NCBI RefSeq assembly: GCF_004916975.1
Contig: NZ_STGQ01000003.1
Coordinates: 124,001 to 188,000 of the forward strand
Direction: 5' to 3'
From: Paenibacillus dokdonensis
Lineage (GTDB): Bacteria; Bacillota; Bacilli; Paenibacillales; Paenibacillaceae
Length of the DNA stretch: 64,000 bases
Part shown: positions 7,678 through 15,727 of the stretch, one piece after another
Numbering within the stretch: the stretch's first letter is position 1
Layout of the letters: each line of letters starts with the position of its first letter
Translations under genes and position numbers: made by a program
The notes under the pieces: generated by a model
What the model was told of the DNA's origin: nothing
The model's input: the letters and a program-made list of their open reading frames with translations, nothing else
Database searches by the model: none

Positions 7678-7855
7678 TTATGTTTAAAATCCCCCAAAGC
7701 AAAGAACCTTCTCGCCATGCCCTCCTTATAAATAAGGAAGACACAGTACAGAAGCCAAAGGCGCTTGAAGGCATCGATCAGATCTTTAATTCCCAGAGCT
7801 TGATCAGCTCGACGACGGCCTGAGAACGGCCTTTGACATTAAGTTTCTGCATCAC
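7678..7855. repeat. Direct repeat, distal copy of gerE 3' end plus downstream sequence
   Basis: About 178 bases nearly identical to 10881-11059. The match starts at TATGTTT(T)AAAATCCCCC and ends at TTTCTGCATCAC, after which the copies diverge completely. Differences are few: a one-base length difference in the T run, GAAGCCAAAG against GAAGGCCAAGG, one C/A change, and a G/A change near the end. Same orientation, so it is a direct duplication enclosing about 3.0 kb. Confidence 0.9.
7778..7855 (-). pseudogene. Truncated gerE, C-terminal ~25 codons
   Basis: This copy encodes only the end of GerE (VMQKLNVKGRSQAVVEL then IKLWELKI, with Trp replacing Gly of the intact gene) and the stop. Upstream of 7855 the sequence is unrelated and there is no start codon. 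The intact gene is at 10982-11206. This is the displaced or duplicated 3' end of gerE. Confidence 0.85.
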
Positions 7856-8047
7856 AATAGTTAATCACTTTATCAAACAACAAGAGGTCTACTATGACTT
7901 TGGTTTCTTACGTTCTCTTTAGCATAAGTATACGTAGTAATGCAAGAAGACTCAGAAGAGAATCGAACCAGGAGCTGGGGTATAAGAAGCCAAAATGAGA
8001 AACTGGACCAAGTCAGGGCTTCAGCACAGTCCAGTTTTATACGAAGT

Positions 8048-8201
8048 TTATTGTTTGATATGTACTCTGAACTCATATTGACTACGCCTATAGTAGACTC
8101 CTGAAATACAAACATTTTGCCCCACCGCAATAGCAATTACACCAATAATGAATACAACTATTACCCCAAAACCACCACTTTTTATAGATCGACTTATTCA
8201 T
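8048..8201 (-). pseudogene. Possible frameshifted small membrane protein
   Basis: A GGGGGGG ribosome site precedes an ATG that begins MNKSIYKKWWFWG, a common start in small Bacillus exported proteins, but this frame then turns Cys/Trp-rich and stops at 37 codons. The neighbouring frame continues with a typical membrane segment (VIVVFIIGVIAIAVG) and ends at 8048. A single-base change around the GGTTTTGGGG run would join them. The region 7856-8290 otherwise shows no intact gene. Confidence 0.3.
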
Positions 8202-8272
8202 AATCCCCCCCTTAAATATGTATGTACTGAAACAGTGTGTTGTGGAAACATTTGGGGGTCAACAATAAAATA

Positions 8273-8282
8273 AAGACCCTGC
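8273..8282 (-). terminator. Left arm of a terminator split by the IS element
   Basis: AAGACCCTGC here pairs with GCAGGGTCTT at 9754-9763. Without the insertion the two arms would be about 15 bases apart and, read on the minus strand, followed by TTTATTTTATT: a normal terminator for the yjcZ-like gene at 9784-9903. Confidence 0.6.
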
Positions 8283-8359
8283 CAGCACGTTGAACCGCAC
8301 CCCATATCTTGGACACATGATATAATCGTCTAAGAAGAAGGGGTGCGGATTTTTACATT

Positions 8360-8845
8360 ATGGTCAAATACAGCGAAGAGATACGAATAAAAGTTGCCAT
8401 AGATGTCCTTGAGGGCGGGCTTTCTGAGAACGAAGCAGCGCGGAAATATGGAATGAGCCATGTCACTGTTAATGAATGGGTAGCAGCCTACTCCAAGCAT
8501 GGAGCTGCAGGACTATTAACTAAGCAAACATACAGGACTTTTACAGGAGAACAAAAGCAGTACATATTAGAAGACATGCATAAGAACCGTTTGAGTTATA
8601 AAGGCGCAGCAAAGAAGCATGATGTACCGGACAGATCAATACGAAAATGGGAACGGCTATATCAAAGTGAGGGGCCGGGAGGCCTTTATATAGAGCGCCG
8701 AGGACGTGTTGCTAGTAAAGAGCCACTGGAAGGATTAGAGGAAAATACAAGCAATGTAGACGAGCTGATTAAGGAAAACCAACGCCTTCGTATGGAGGTT
8801 GCATACTTAAAAAAATTGAATGCCTTAGTTCAGGAAAAGGACTAA
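8360..8845 (+). CDS. IS3-family transposase OrfA (DNA-binding part)
   Basis: 161 residues with two helix-turn-helix units, one near residues 18-45 (NEAARKYGMSHVTVNEW) and one near 75-100 (YKGAAKKHDVPDRSIRKW), followed by a leucine-zipper-like helix (ENQRLRMEVAYLKKLNALV). In this family OrfA binds the terminal repeats and dimerises through the zipper. Near the end TTA-AAA-AAA (8807-8815) contains an A-AAA-AAA slippery run; a -1 shift there leads straight into orfB, making the OrfAB transposase. Confidence 0.88.
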   Translation: MVKYSEEIRIKVAIDVLEGGLSENEAARKYGMSHVTVNEWVAAYSKHGAAGLLTKQTYRTFTGEQKQYILEDMHKNRLSYKGAAKKHDVPDRSIRKWERLYQSEGPGGLYIERRGRVASKEPLEGLEENTSNVDELIKENQRLRMEVAYLKKLNALVQEKD

Positions 8846-8868
8846 TTACGAACGACGACAAAGCTCAT

Positions 8869-9711
8869 GTGATATACGAGCTAAGGCATGAATTTAACGT
8901 AAAAGAGCTTGTCAAAATTGCAGACATTCCTCGTAGCACTTACTATTATCATGTAAAGAAATGGAGTAATCCGGATAAGTACGCCGATGTGAAGACAGAG
9001 ATGCGGCGTTTATTTAACGACGAATTAAAGTGTCGGGCAGGATACCGTACGATGACTAGGGAGATTCGTAAAACATCTCAAATCAACCACAAGACAGTCC
9101 AGCGCCTAATGAAAGAGCTAGGGCTTCGGTGTATGGTTCGTAGGAAGAAATATCGTTCTTATAAAGGTGACCAAGGGAAAGCAGCTCCGAATGTCCTGAA
9201 AAGGGATTTTAATGCAGTAGCACCAAATGAAAAGTGGGTTACCGATGTGACTGAATTCCACCTGTTTGGGCAAAAGATATATCTGTCGCCGATTATGGAT
9301 CTGTATAACCGTGAAATTGTCACCTACACCATATCCAGTAGGCCCACCTTCTCTATGGTCACTGAGATGCTTCAAGATTCATTTAAGAAGCTTCCTGAGC
9401 AACACAAACTTATTGTGCACTCTGATCAAGGATGGCAATACCAGCATAAACACTACCAACATATGCTCTCAGAGAGAGGAATCACACAGAGTATGTCACG
9501 TAAAGGAAACTGCCTGGATAACTCAGTAATAGAGAATTTCTTTGGTATCTTGAAAACTGAGCTTTTGTATATTCAAGAATTTGATTCACTTGAAGAGTTC
9601 ATCCAAGAATTACATCAGTATATGCACTATTACAACCACCGAAGGACTAAACAAAAGCTAAGAGGACTCTCGCCGGTAGAATACCGCCTCCAGTCCTCTA
9701 TAGCAGCCTAG
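8869..9711 (+). CDS. IS3-family transposase OrfB (DDE integrase core)
   Basis: 280 residues counted from a GTG; the frame is open upstream to the A7 slippage site at 8809-8815, so the functional product is probably OrfAB made by -1 frameshifting. An N-terminal HTH_21-like segment (CRAGYRTMTREIRK) precedes the rve core. The DDE triad is visible as WVTDVTEF, VHSDQGWQY and the Glu of NSVIENFFGILKTE, and the C-terminus has the usual YNHRRTKQKLRGLSPVEYR. No disruption is seen. Confidence 0.9.
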   Translation: MIYELRHEFNVKELVKIADIPRSTYYYHVKKWSNPDKYADVKTEMRRLFNDELKCRAGYRTMTREIRKTSQINHKTVQRLMKELGLRCMVRRKKYRSYKGDQGKAAPNVLKRDFNAVAPNEKWVTDVTEFHLFGQKIYLSPIMDLYNREIVTYTISSRPTFSMVTEMLQDSFKKLPEQHKLIVHSDQGWQYQHKHYQHMLSERGITQSMSRKGNCLDNSVIENFFGILKTELLYIQEFDSLEEFIQELHQYMHYYNHRRTKQKLRGLSPVEYRLQSSIAA

Positions 9712-9753
9712 GTCTCCACGTGTCTAAATTTTTGGGGTCAGTTCACGTAGCCA

Positions 9754-9763
9754 GCAGGGTCTT
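9754..9763 (-). terminator. Right arm of the terminator split by the IS element
   Basis: GCAGGGTCTT, partner of 8273-8282. It lies just past the stop of the yjcZ-like gene; the insertion has carried the other arm and the T-rich tail 1.46 kb away. Confidence 0.6.
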
Positions 9764-9783
9764 CACCATCCCTGATATTGGGT

Positions 9784-9903
9784 TTACCAACAAAATGCTG
9801 CCAAAATAATTACCAGCAGAATGAACAGCACAAGGATTGCACCCATATTGTTATGCAAACCATGACCATAACCTACGCCAACTCCTCCTACAACTCCACT
9901 CAT
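9784..9903 (-). CDS. YjcZ-like small sporulation peptide
   Basis: 39 residues: a glycine-rich N-terminus (MSGVVGGVGVGYGHG) followed by a hydrophobic helix (GAILVLFILLVIILAAFCW). This is the layout of the YjcZ family, tiny proteins made in sporulating Bacillales and often found in several copies per genome. AAGGAGGTAATATGGG precedes the ATG. A candidate sigma-K promoter lies 34 bases upstream, matching mother-cell expression. It sits inside the segment bracketed by the gerE repeats and has lost its downstream terminator to the IS element. Confidence 0.8.
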   Translation of the reverse strand: MSGVVGGVGVGYGHGLHNNMGAILVLFILLVIILAAFCW

Positions 9904-9936
9904 CCCATATTACCTCCTTGAGTTTAAAGTACAATG

Positions 9937-9963
9937 TATCTTATGAATTAATCAGGATTGTGT
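9937..9963 (-). promoter_or_regulatory. Candidate sigma-K promoter for the yjcZ-like gene
   Basis: On the minus strand AC (9962-9963), 16 bases, CATAAGATA (9937-9945). It fits the mother-cell sigma-K pattern AC-N16-CATAnnnTA exactly. Confidence 0.5.
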
Positions 9964-10090
9964 ATGGGCAAAGCGGTAAATAGATAAAGGCTCATTCCAC
10001 GTTTGTAGGATGAGCCATCAGAAGGAGGTTAAACAAATGAGCAGAATGCTAACCCTCTACATTTTATGTTTTTGTTTACAAAATGTTCTC

Positions 10091-10122
10091 AAAAAAGAGT
10101 ACTGCCAGCAAAAAGCCAGCAG
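10091..10122 (-). terminator. Terminator after the lysin remnant
   Basis: On the minus strand CTGCTGGC-TTTTT-GCTGGCAG forms an 8-pair stem (two G-T pairs) followed by TACTCTTTTTT. It lies 10 bases past the stop of the decayed lysin gene. Confidence 0.5.
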
Positions 10123-10131
10123 GATCTTCGC

Positions 10132-10625
10132 TTATTTTTGTACCTTAATTCCGTTTTCCTTCCGGTAGTTGATTACAAGCTGCCGCCAAAAGTCATAGCT
10201 GCCTTTTTCGTCCGCTAATACGGTTTGTAATATTTAGAAGCATCCTTCACCCAAGACGGACACGGCATTTCAGTCAGTTCCTTTTGGGATTTAATCCATT
10301 CGGCTTGCTGCTTGATAGTGCTTTTCAGTTCTTCAAATTCCCTCTGCTCTGCTGCTGTCATTGACTGCTCACCTTCCTTTGTATCATATTGATAAAGCTT
10401 GTACTGCTCGATGATATTGATCAGCAGCTGCGTGTAATTCGGATCTGTCGCATACCCGCCTTTCCGAATCTCCAAGGCAGCTGTCTTATAATCGGCATTC
10501 AAAACACCGTGGTATCTCGTAGGTTTATCCTTGGTGCCATTGAGTATCAGCTTAGAATGATCTGCTATGGACTCTGAGCAGTTGTAATAAGCTCGGAAAG
10601 CTGCGTTAACATTTGACAGGCTTGC
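10132..10625 (-). pseudogene. Decayed phage lysin, C-terminal part of a glucosaminidase
   Basis: Reading on the minus strand gives the end of an N-acetylglucosaminidase domain (NVNAAFRAYYN, SIADHSKLILNG, RYHGVLNADYKTAALEI, GYATDPNYTQLLINIIEQY), a helical linker and a C-terminal tail. The catalytic N-terminal half is missing: upstream of 10625 the sequence changes to an integrase fragment in another frame. A missing base near 10222 shifts the frame, after which ADEKGSYDFWRQLVINYRKE continues to a stop at 10132. The stretch 10215-10502 is the longest intact piece (95 codons). Confidence 0.75.
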
Positions 10626-10880
10626 CCCTTCTCATCCATATCCGTCAGAAAATCTTCTATATGTTGTGCGTTAAGCTTTGATATTGGGATATGTCCTAAT
10701 GATGGGTTTATATAGAGCCTCAGATTGTTCTCATATAATTCCAACGTTTCGGGCGATAAAGTTCTTCTATTTTAATCCATTCGGAAATGTAATCTTTGAA
10801 CGGCGTCTTGCTGGGTTCAAAGTAATCCCCCTTATTCACACTCGCCCGTAATTCAGCCTCAGCTACTGTCACCTCTTTCC
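10620..10880 (-). pseudogene. Phage tyrosine integrase remnant, core-binding domain only
   Basis: Pieces of the N-terminal core-binding (SAM-like) domain can be read in two frames: VAEAELRASVNKGDYFEPSK then FKDYISEWIK in one, and TLSPETLELYENNLRLYI, NPSLGHIPISKLNAQHIEDF and LTDMDEKGQA in the next, so at least one frameshift lies near 10765. The N-terminal arm stops exactly where the gerE-end repeat begins (10881), and the catalytic domain is missing, replaced by the lysin fragment. Not functional. Confidence 0.75.
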
Positions 10881-11059
10881 TATGTTTTAAAATCCCCCAA
10901 AGCAAAGAACCTTCTCGCCATGCCCTCCTTATAAATAAGGAAGACACAGTACAGAAGGCCAAGGGCGCTTGAAGGCATCGATCAGATCTTTAATTCCCCG
11001 AGCTTGATCAGCTCGACGACGGCCTGAGAACGGCCTTTGACATTGAGTTTCTGCATCAC
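10881..11059. repeat. Direct repeat, gerE-proximal copy
   Basis: Partner of 7678-7855. This copy covers the last ~78 bases of the intact gerE reading frame and ~100 bases downstream, up to the point where the integrase remnant starts. Confidence 0.9.
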
Positions 11060-11206
11060 GTTGGAAATATGGTTCCGCACCGTTTTCTCACTGATAAATA
11101 ACTGCCCGGCGATATCGCGGGTCGTTTTATCCTGAACAAGCAGCTCAAATACTTCACGTTCACGGTGAGTTAGCAAAAATTTGCTTTTATGATCGTTCCC
11201 TTTCAA
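10982..11206 (-). CDS. gerE: Spore coat transcription regulator GerE
   Basis: 74 residues, the same length as B. subtilis GerE, and almost a single LuxR-type helix-turn-helix: LLTHREREVFELLVQDKTT, then ISEKTVRNHISNVMQKLNVK and GRSQAVVELIK. GerE acts late in the mother cell with sigma-K, switching coat and crust genes on or off. The start is TTG at 11206, with AAGGAGGGG 10 bases before it; a GTG two codons upstream touches the ribosome site and is unlikely. A sigma-K type promoter lies upstream. Its 3' end is part of a duplication. Confidence 0.93.
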   Translation of the reverse strand: MKGNDHKSKFLLTHREREVFELLVQDKTTRDIAGQLFISEKTVRNHISNVMQKLNVKGRSQAVVELIKLGELKI

Positions 11207-11268
11207 TGGTGTCACCCCTCCTTGCTCGGGTTTATGTGGTATAACAAGGTAAAGGGATACAGTCAACT

Positions 11269-11297
11269 CATATTATGTAAGCTACAGGGCAATGGTG
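11269..11297 (-). promoter_or_regulatory. Candidate sigma-K promoter for gerE
   Basis: On the minus strand CACC (11294-11297), 16 bases, CATAATATG (11269-11277), about 63 bases before the TTG start. gerE is sigma-K dependent in B. subtilis, so the position makes sense. Confidence 0.5.
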
Positions 11298-11439
11298 CCG
11301 TCATGGTTAAAAAATAGGCTTGCGCCTTCATGGCGGGCTTTAACGCGCTTCAAACTTCCGAAGTTCATACGTTTTCACATCAGCAAAAAGTTTAAATTCG
11401 CAAGCCGGAGCCGACAATGAACTAGAGGAGGTGCTGGCT

Positions 11440-11733
11440 ATGCTGATTTTGCTGATCGCAGGTTTCATTGTTGTTCCGTTTATCATGACAGCCTTGTCTA
11501 TTCGGAGCAAGCTGGTCAGGTATGTGCTGCATTTGGTTGCGCTGCTTTCTTTTTATACTGCAGGCTCCATTGTCACCACGGTTGTTTACATGAACAGAAC
11601 CCACGAGACCGTGTTTACCACAAACGTTCATGATGTGCTCCTGAACCCTTGGTTTCTGATGACAGGCGCTTACCTTGGATTGTATATTCCATACCGGCTA
11701 CTGGCCGGATTCTGGGTACACCGGCATTCATAA
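11440..11733 (+). CDS. Hypothetical membrane protein, 97 residues
   Basis: Three hydrophobic segments are visible: residues 2-20 (LILLIAGFIVVPFIMTAL), 27-50 (YVLHLVALLSFYTAGSIVTTVV) and 71-90 (WFLMTGAYLGLYIPYRLLAG). The loop between the last two carries NRTHETVFTTNVHDVLLNPW. I do not recognise the family. The ATG at 11440 is chosen because GAGGAG lies nine bases before it; a GTG at 11431 abuts that site. It is divergent from gerE. Confidence 0.6.
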   Translation: MLILLIAGFIVVPFIMTALSIRSKLVRYVLHLVALLSFYTAGSIVTTVVYMNRTHETVFTTNVHDVLLNPWFLMTGAYLGLYIPYRLLAGFWVHRHS

Positions 11734-11934
11734 TTTACTTCCGGTGCATTCCTTCGCTTGTTGTTTATGCATTCATTTCATCTGTGTTCCATATAACTTC
11801 CATGGTTTGCACAAAAATACACCCCCTACATTCATCGGTCCCCAGAGGGGCTCCCATGTTTATAAGGGGTGCATTTGCACTTAAGTTAATATTGGAGCTG
11901 CATGATCAGGTATTGATTCACATTTAGAATGAGC

Positions 11935-13476
11935 CTATTCGTACGCGCCCATATTCACGCCAGCTCCCTGAACCCGTGCTTGCCCGTCGATATCCAGTGA
12001 TCCAATGATGCTGGTATCCGTTAATCCCGAATCCATGGCTGGCGATGCTGGCTTCAGGTGGAAATCATTAGAGGCGGCGTTCAAGAACAAAGGATCCGCA
12101 AATAGGGAGTGAGCGTCGTTGCTTGTTCCTTTTTGGTATGCGGAGAAACCCGTATACTCTTTATTTTTCCAGGTCCAGGTGGCGTTCGAGCTTCCACCCG
12201 GGGCAAAATACAGATTATAATCAACCACATTTCCCGAGTTTTTCGTATATTCGTTATAGATCAGTACATTCGAAGAACTGGCTACGAAAATATTATTTTT
12301 AATAACATTGTTCTGGGTATCATATTGAACGTACAACTGTCCGCTGCCGTCACCCAGGGTGTCATTTTTGTATAATGTGTTGTTGACGATAAGGCAACCC
12401 ACTGTCGACCCGCGCTTTGTATCATAACCGCCCATGGCAATACCGGTTAAGCGGTTATTATAGATCATATTGCTGCGGATTGTTATGTTACTGGTGGATT
12501 TCCCCGCATGCTCAGAAGCGATTTCAACCCCGATGTCATTATTGTAGCTGTAGTTCCGCTCGATGATGCTGTCTTTGCCCCCATCGACATAAATGCCATC
12601 CGCCGCATTGCTGTTGTTCGGAAGCTTTTTCCCGTAGGACGGGTTGTTATTGGAAGTAATATTGTAGACCTGATTGCCGCTTACGAACCCGTTTCTTGCC
12701 TGATCATAGGCCGCATTCGGTGATTTGCCCTCGTACCCGATAATATCGATCCCGATATTGTCATTATCATGAATCTTGTTGTTCGTCACGGAAAAGGTGT
12801 CGACATTACCGTTTAACACGAGCGATTCGCTGGAACCCAGCACCAGATTGTAGAGTTCGTTGCCGTCAATGGTCACGTCATGGATGGACTCCGGGGCTTT
12901 GGTGCCATACACGGCAATGCCATGAGCATCCCGCCCGAGAAGATCGGTTCCTGTTGGGGTTGACGTATTCTTAATATCATGGATTTTGTTGTTGGACAGC
13001 GTAATATAACTGCCTGAGCCGTGTACGTAAATCCCGACGGGCATTACGTTGCTTTTGGTAGTCGTATAGTTGCGAACCTCAAACCCTCGGATGGCAACAT
13101 AATTAGCGTCCGTGATGTCGATGATGCCTTCGGTTCCGCTTACAGTAAGCCCTGTTCCATCGATCACGGCCTGCTCCGAGTTATAGCTGGTGAATGTAAT
13201 CAGACCTTGGTCCGCGGAACCCGATTTGGTGATCTTGAGTTTTTCGTTATACACTCCGCCGCGAACGTAAACCGTACTTCCGGGTCCTGCGGTATCAGCT
13301 GCATGCTGCAAGGTCTTCCATGGTGCGCTGCTCGTACCTGCATTCGAATCGCTCCCGTTTGCCGATACATAATACTCGGTTCCCGAAGCTGCAGCCGAAG
13401 GCGCTTTGACGCTAGCGATTCCGAAACCTAATACAGCCAAACTAACTCCCACAATCAGCATTTTACCGAATCTCAC
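11935..13476 (-). CDS. Secreted right-handed parallel beta-helix protein, possible polysaccharide lyase
   Basis: 513 residues. A signal peptide (residues 1-31, ending SAAAS) is followed by EYYVSANGSDSNAG and WKTLQHAADTAGPGSTVYVRGGVY, the start typical of secreted pectate-lyase-like beta-helix proteins (DUF1565/PL9-like), then repeated N-N-x-I-x-x-N coils (ITLSNNKIHDI, VTIDGNELYNL, FSVTNNKIHDN, ITIRSNMIYNN). Start GTG at 13476 with GGGAG before it. It follows melA by 87 bases on the same strand and may be the last gene of the alpha-galactoside operon, which would suggest a galactose- or uronate-containing plant polymer. The enzymatic class cannot be fixed by eye. Confidence 0.75.
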   Translation of the reverse strand: MRFGKMLIVGVSLAVLGFGIASVKAPSAAASGTEYYVSANGSDSNAGTSSAPWKTLQHAADTAGPGSTVYVRGGVYNEKLKITKSGSADQGLITFTSYNSEQAVIDGTGLTVSGTEGIIDITDANYVAIRGFEVRNYTTTKSNVMPVGIYVHGSGSYITLSNNKIHDIKNTSTPTGTDLLGRDAHGIAVYGTKAPESIHDVTIDGNELYNLVLGSSESLVLNGNVDTFSVTNNKIHDNDNIGIDIIGYEGKSPNAAYDQARNGFVSGNQVYNITSNNNPSYGKKLPNNSNAADGIYVDGGKDSIIERNYSYNNDIGVEIASEHAGKSTSNITIRSNMIYNNRLTGIAMGGYDTKRGSTVGCLIVNNTLYKNDTLGDGSGQLYVQYDTQNNVIKNNIFVASSSNVLIYNEYTKNSGNVVDYNLYFAPGGSSNATWTWKNKEYTGFSAYQKGTSNDAHSLFADPLFLNAASNDFHLKPASPAMDSGLTDTSIIGSLDIDGQARVQGAGVNMGAYE

Positions 13477-13563
13477 GAATGATCATCTCCCTAATTTTTT
13501 TGTTTACCGCATATAACCATGTCCATCCATCTCAATGGCCCGCCAAGAATTTGTTTCTCAGGT

Positions 13564-14865
13564 TTACTTCAACGCCGGGATAAAGTCATGTTCGGCTTCA
13601 TACAACTCCTCAAACATATCGCCTATCTCAGCAAGCGAGCAAACGGCAGCGGACAGCGGATCGACCATCAGCGCATGCCGGGCCATTTCTTTGTCATTAC
13701 CCAGCACCGCTCCCACGGCCAGATCAAAAAAGGCCATATTAGAGCGGCACAAAGCGGCTAGATGTTCAGGCAGACTGCCGAACTGGCAAGGATTTATGCC
13801 ATTGCGATCAACCATGCAGGCTACTTCGACAACGCCGTCAGACGGCAAATTATGAATTAACCCTTCGTTAGGCACGTTGCCATAAATCACTTTCGGTTCG
13901 TTTTTCAGCATCGCTTCAATAATAATGGCCGCATATTCATTGCTTGGCTTAAGCTCAAGCGGAATCGTGCCCTCGAGCTGCTGAATGATCCTTTCATCGT
14001 TTTCCTTCCGCCAAATCGGCCAATTATCCGCGTAATAGCCTGTTGCGCCATTATAACCGGAACTGCAGTGCTGATCGATTAATGATTGGCGTTTACGATA
14101 ATAAGGAATGTACTCCGAGAAATGGCCGCTGGATTCCGATACGAAAGCCCCCAGGTATTTCATGGCGTCAAACCGGACGGGGTCCTTCTTCAGCAGTTCC
14201 GGATCCTGGATTTTCTCGCGCAGCAAAGGATACAAGTCCTGGCCCTGGTGGGAAAGCTCCACGAACCATGACATATGGTTGATCCCCGCTGCCCTCCATT
14301 TCATCTCCGAATAAGGTACCCCCGCATATTTGGCCAAACGCTGGGATGTATTCTGAATGGAATGACATAAACCAACGACCGGGATTTGTGTAATACGGGA
14401 TGTAAGCAGCGTCACCGCCGACATCGGATTCGTATAATTCAGGATCGTCGTATCCGGGCAGAGATCCTCAATATCCCTGATGATTTCCATCCAGGAAGGA
14501 AGCGTGCGCAGCGTTTTGAATAGCCCGCCCGGGCCAAGCGTGTCACCGATGCACTGGTTAACTCCATACTTCAACGGAATCTCATACTCATAACGGACCG
14601 TCTGCAGTCCTCCCACTTCAATCTGGTTAATGACGAACTGCGAACCCCCGATCACTTCCCTACGGTCGGTGGAAGCAATCACGTCCCACTTCTTGCCTGA
14701 AAGCTCTATAATTTGAGCGACTAGCTTGCGTGCGATCTCCAGCCGTTCCGGGTCGATATCCACCAGTGCGATCGTGCCGCCTTCAATCCCTTCAATGAGC
14801 ATAATGTCCGTAGTAATCTCCTGTGTAAATGCGCTACCTGCGCCAATAATCGATATTTTAGTCAT
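13564..14865 (-). CDS. melA: GH4 alpha-galactosidase MelA-like
   Basis: 433 residues of glycoside hydrolase family 4, enzymes that use NAD and a divalent metal. The Rossmann start is KISIIGAGSAFTQ; DIDPERL follows; TLGPGGLFKTLRT and LNYTNPMSAVT are family motifs; the metal-binding Cys is in VGLCHSIQNT (near residue 172), and the His in AGINHMSWF. The CHS-type motif is that of alpha-galactosidases rather than of 6-phospho-glucosidases. Gene order with a sugar ABC importer matches B. subtilis melREDCA, so it probably splits melibiose or raffinose-type sugars inside the cell. GH4 galacturonidase activity is an alternative. Confidence 0.85.
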   Translation of the reverse strand: MTKISIIGAGSAFTQEITTDIMLIEGIEGGTIALVDIDPERLEIARKLVAQIIELSGKKWDVIASTDRREVIGGSQFVINQIEVGGLQTVRYEYEIPLKYGVNQCIGDTLGPGGLFKTLRTLPSWMEIIRDIEDLCPDTTILNYTNPMSAVTLLTSRITQIPVVGLCHSIQNTSQRLAKYAGVPYSEMKWRAAGINHMSWFVELSHQGQDLYPLLREKIQDPELLKKDPVRFDAMKYLGAFVSESSGHFSEYIPYYRKRQSLIDQHCSSGYNGATGYYADNWPIWRKENDERIIQQLEGTIPLELKPSNEYAAIIIEAMLKNEPKVIYGNVPNEGLIHNLPSDGVVEVACMVDRNGINPCQFGSLPEHLAALCRSNMAFFDLAVGAVLGNDKEMARHALMVDPLSAAVCSLAEIGDMFEELYEAEHDFIPALK

Positions 14866-14884
14866 CGGTATTCTCCCCTTCTCT

Positions 14885-15709
14885 TTACTTCATGCCCGTC
14901 ATCGTCAGGCCTTTGATAAATTGCTTTTGGAATATGAGAAACACGGCAATTACCGGAAGCGTAATCAGCACGGCCGCCGACATCACGACGTTATAGTTGA
15001 CCATATGCGTTCCGTTAAAGTAAACCAATGCCAAAGGAACCGTCATTTTGCTCTCGTCGTTTAGAATAATAAGCGGCCATAAATAATTGTTCCAGGAATT
15101 CATAAAGGTAAAAATGCCGAGAGCAGACAGCATGGTCAGAATGAGAGGCGCAATGATCCGAACCATCAGCCGCAGTTCGCCTGCACCGTCCATTCTTGCC
15201 GCATCCAGCAGATCCTGCGGGATATCCTCAATAAACTGCTTGGCGAGAAAAACGCCGTAGGAGCTTACCAGATTCGGCAAAATAATAGCCATCAACTGGT
15301 TGACCAAACCTAATTTCGCCGTGATTAGATATGTCGGAATCATAATAACCTGAAAAGGAATCATCATCGTCGCAAGGATTAGAATGAACAGAAGCTTTTG
15401 TCCCTTGAATTGATGTTTGGCAAAAATATAACCGGCTAGAGCACTAGTAAAAAGCGTCGCTGCCGTAATCACGATGGAAGTCACCGCACTGTTCATCAGC
15501 CATCTTCCGAAAGGCGCATCCACCAGCACGGTGCGATAGCCCTCCAGACTGGCCTTACTCGGTAAAAAAGTATGTGACCCGGATACGATCTCCATGTTGC
15601 TTTTTAAAGAAGATAAAACCATCCATGCATAAGGCAGCAGCATCGCACAAGCGGCTACTATCAACACCAGCATAATCAAGCCGTCCAACCATTTATTTCT
15701 GCGGTGCAT
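14885..15709 (-). CDS. melC: Sugar ABC transporter permease MelC-like
   Basis: 274 residues, six predicted membrane helices, with the inner-membrane permease EAA loop near residues 180-200 (IPQDLLDAARMDGAGE...IIAPLI). It belongs to the MalG-like branch of carbohydrate importers. It lies 18 bases after melD and 19 before melA on the same strand. With melD it would form the membrane channel for sugars delivered by melE. No ATPase gene is in the operon, so a shared MsmX-type ATPase encoded elsewhere is likely, as in B. subtilis. Confidence 0.88.
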   Translation of the reverse strand: MHRRNKWLDGLIMLVLIVAACAMLLPYAWMVLSSLKSNMEIVSGSHTFLPSKASLEGYRTVLVDAPFGRWLMNSAVTSIVITAATLFTSALAGYIFAKHQFKGQKLLFILILATMMIPFQVIMIPTYLITAKLGLVNQLMAIILPNLVSSYGVFLAKQFIEDIPQDLLDAARMDGAGELRLMVRIIAPLILTMLSALGIFTFMNSWNNYLWPLIILNDESKMTVPLALVYFNGTHMVNYNVVMSAAVLITLPVIAVFLIFQKQFIKGLTMTGMK

Positions 15710-15727
15710 TCGCTCTGGACCCCCTCG

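Larger units (their letters stand above)
8291..9745 (+). mobile_element. IS3-family (IS150-group-like) insertion sequence, apparently intact
   Basis: 1455 bases between imperfect terminal inverted repeats: left TGAACCGCACCCC...GACAC (8291-8320) and right, inverted, TGAACTGACCCC...GACAC (9716-9745). Each end is flanked by CGT (8288-8290 and 9746-9748), a 3-base target duplication as expected for this group. It carries orfA and orfB in overlapping frames joined by a slippery A7 run. All parts needed for transposition seem present. The exact named element cannot be given without a search. Confidence 0.88.

Noticed and set aside
7873..8136. 87-codon minus-strand open frame beside the IS element
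   Set aside because: No ribosome site at its start, and its composition is unlike a real protein; the better reading of the region is the frameshifted small gene starting at 8201.
10037..10168. Plus-strand 43-codon frame after GAAGGAGG (MSRMLTLYILCFCLQN...)
   Set aside because: The ribosome site is good, but the frame runs through the minus-strand terminator of the lysin remnant and into the remnant itself, so its second half is antisense debris.
11815..11880. CACCCC...GGGGTG structure with inner CCCC-AGA-GGGG between two genes
   Set aside because: The outer arms are far apart and there is no T-run; it could be a chance fold in G/C-rich spacer.
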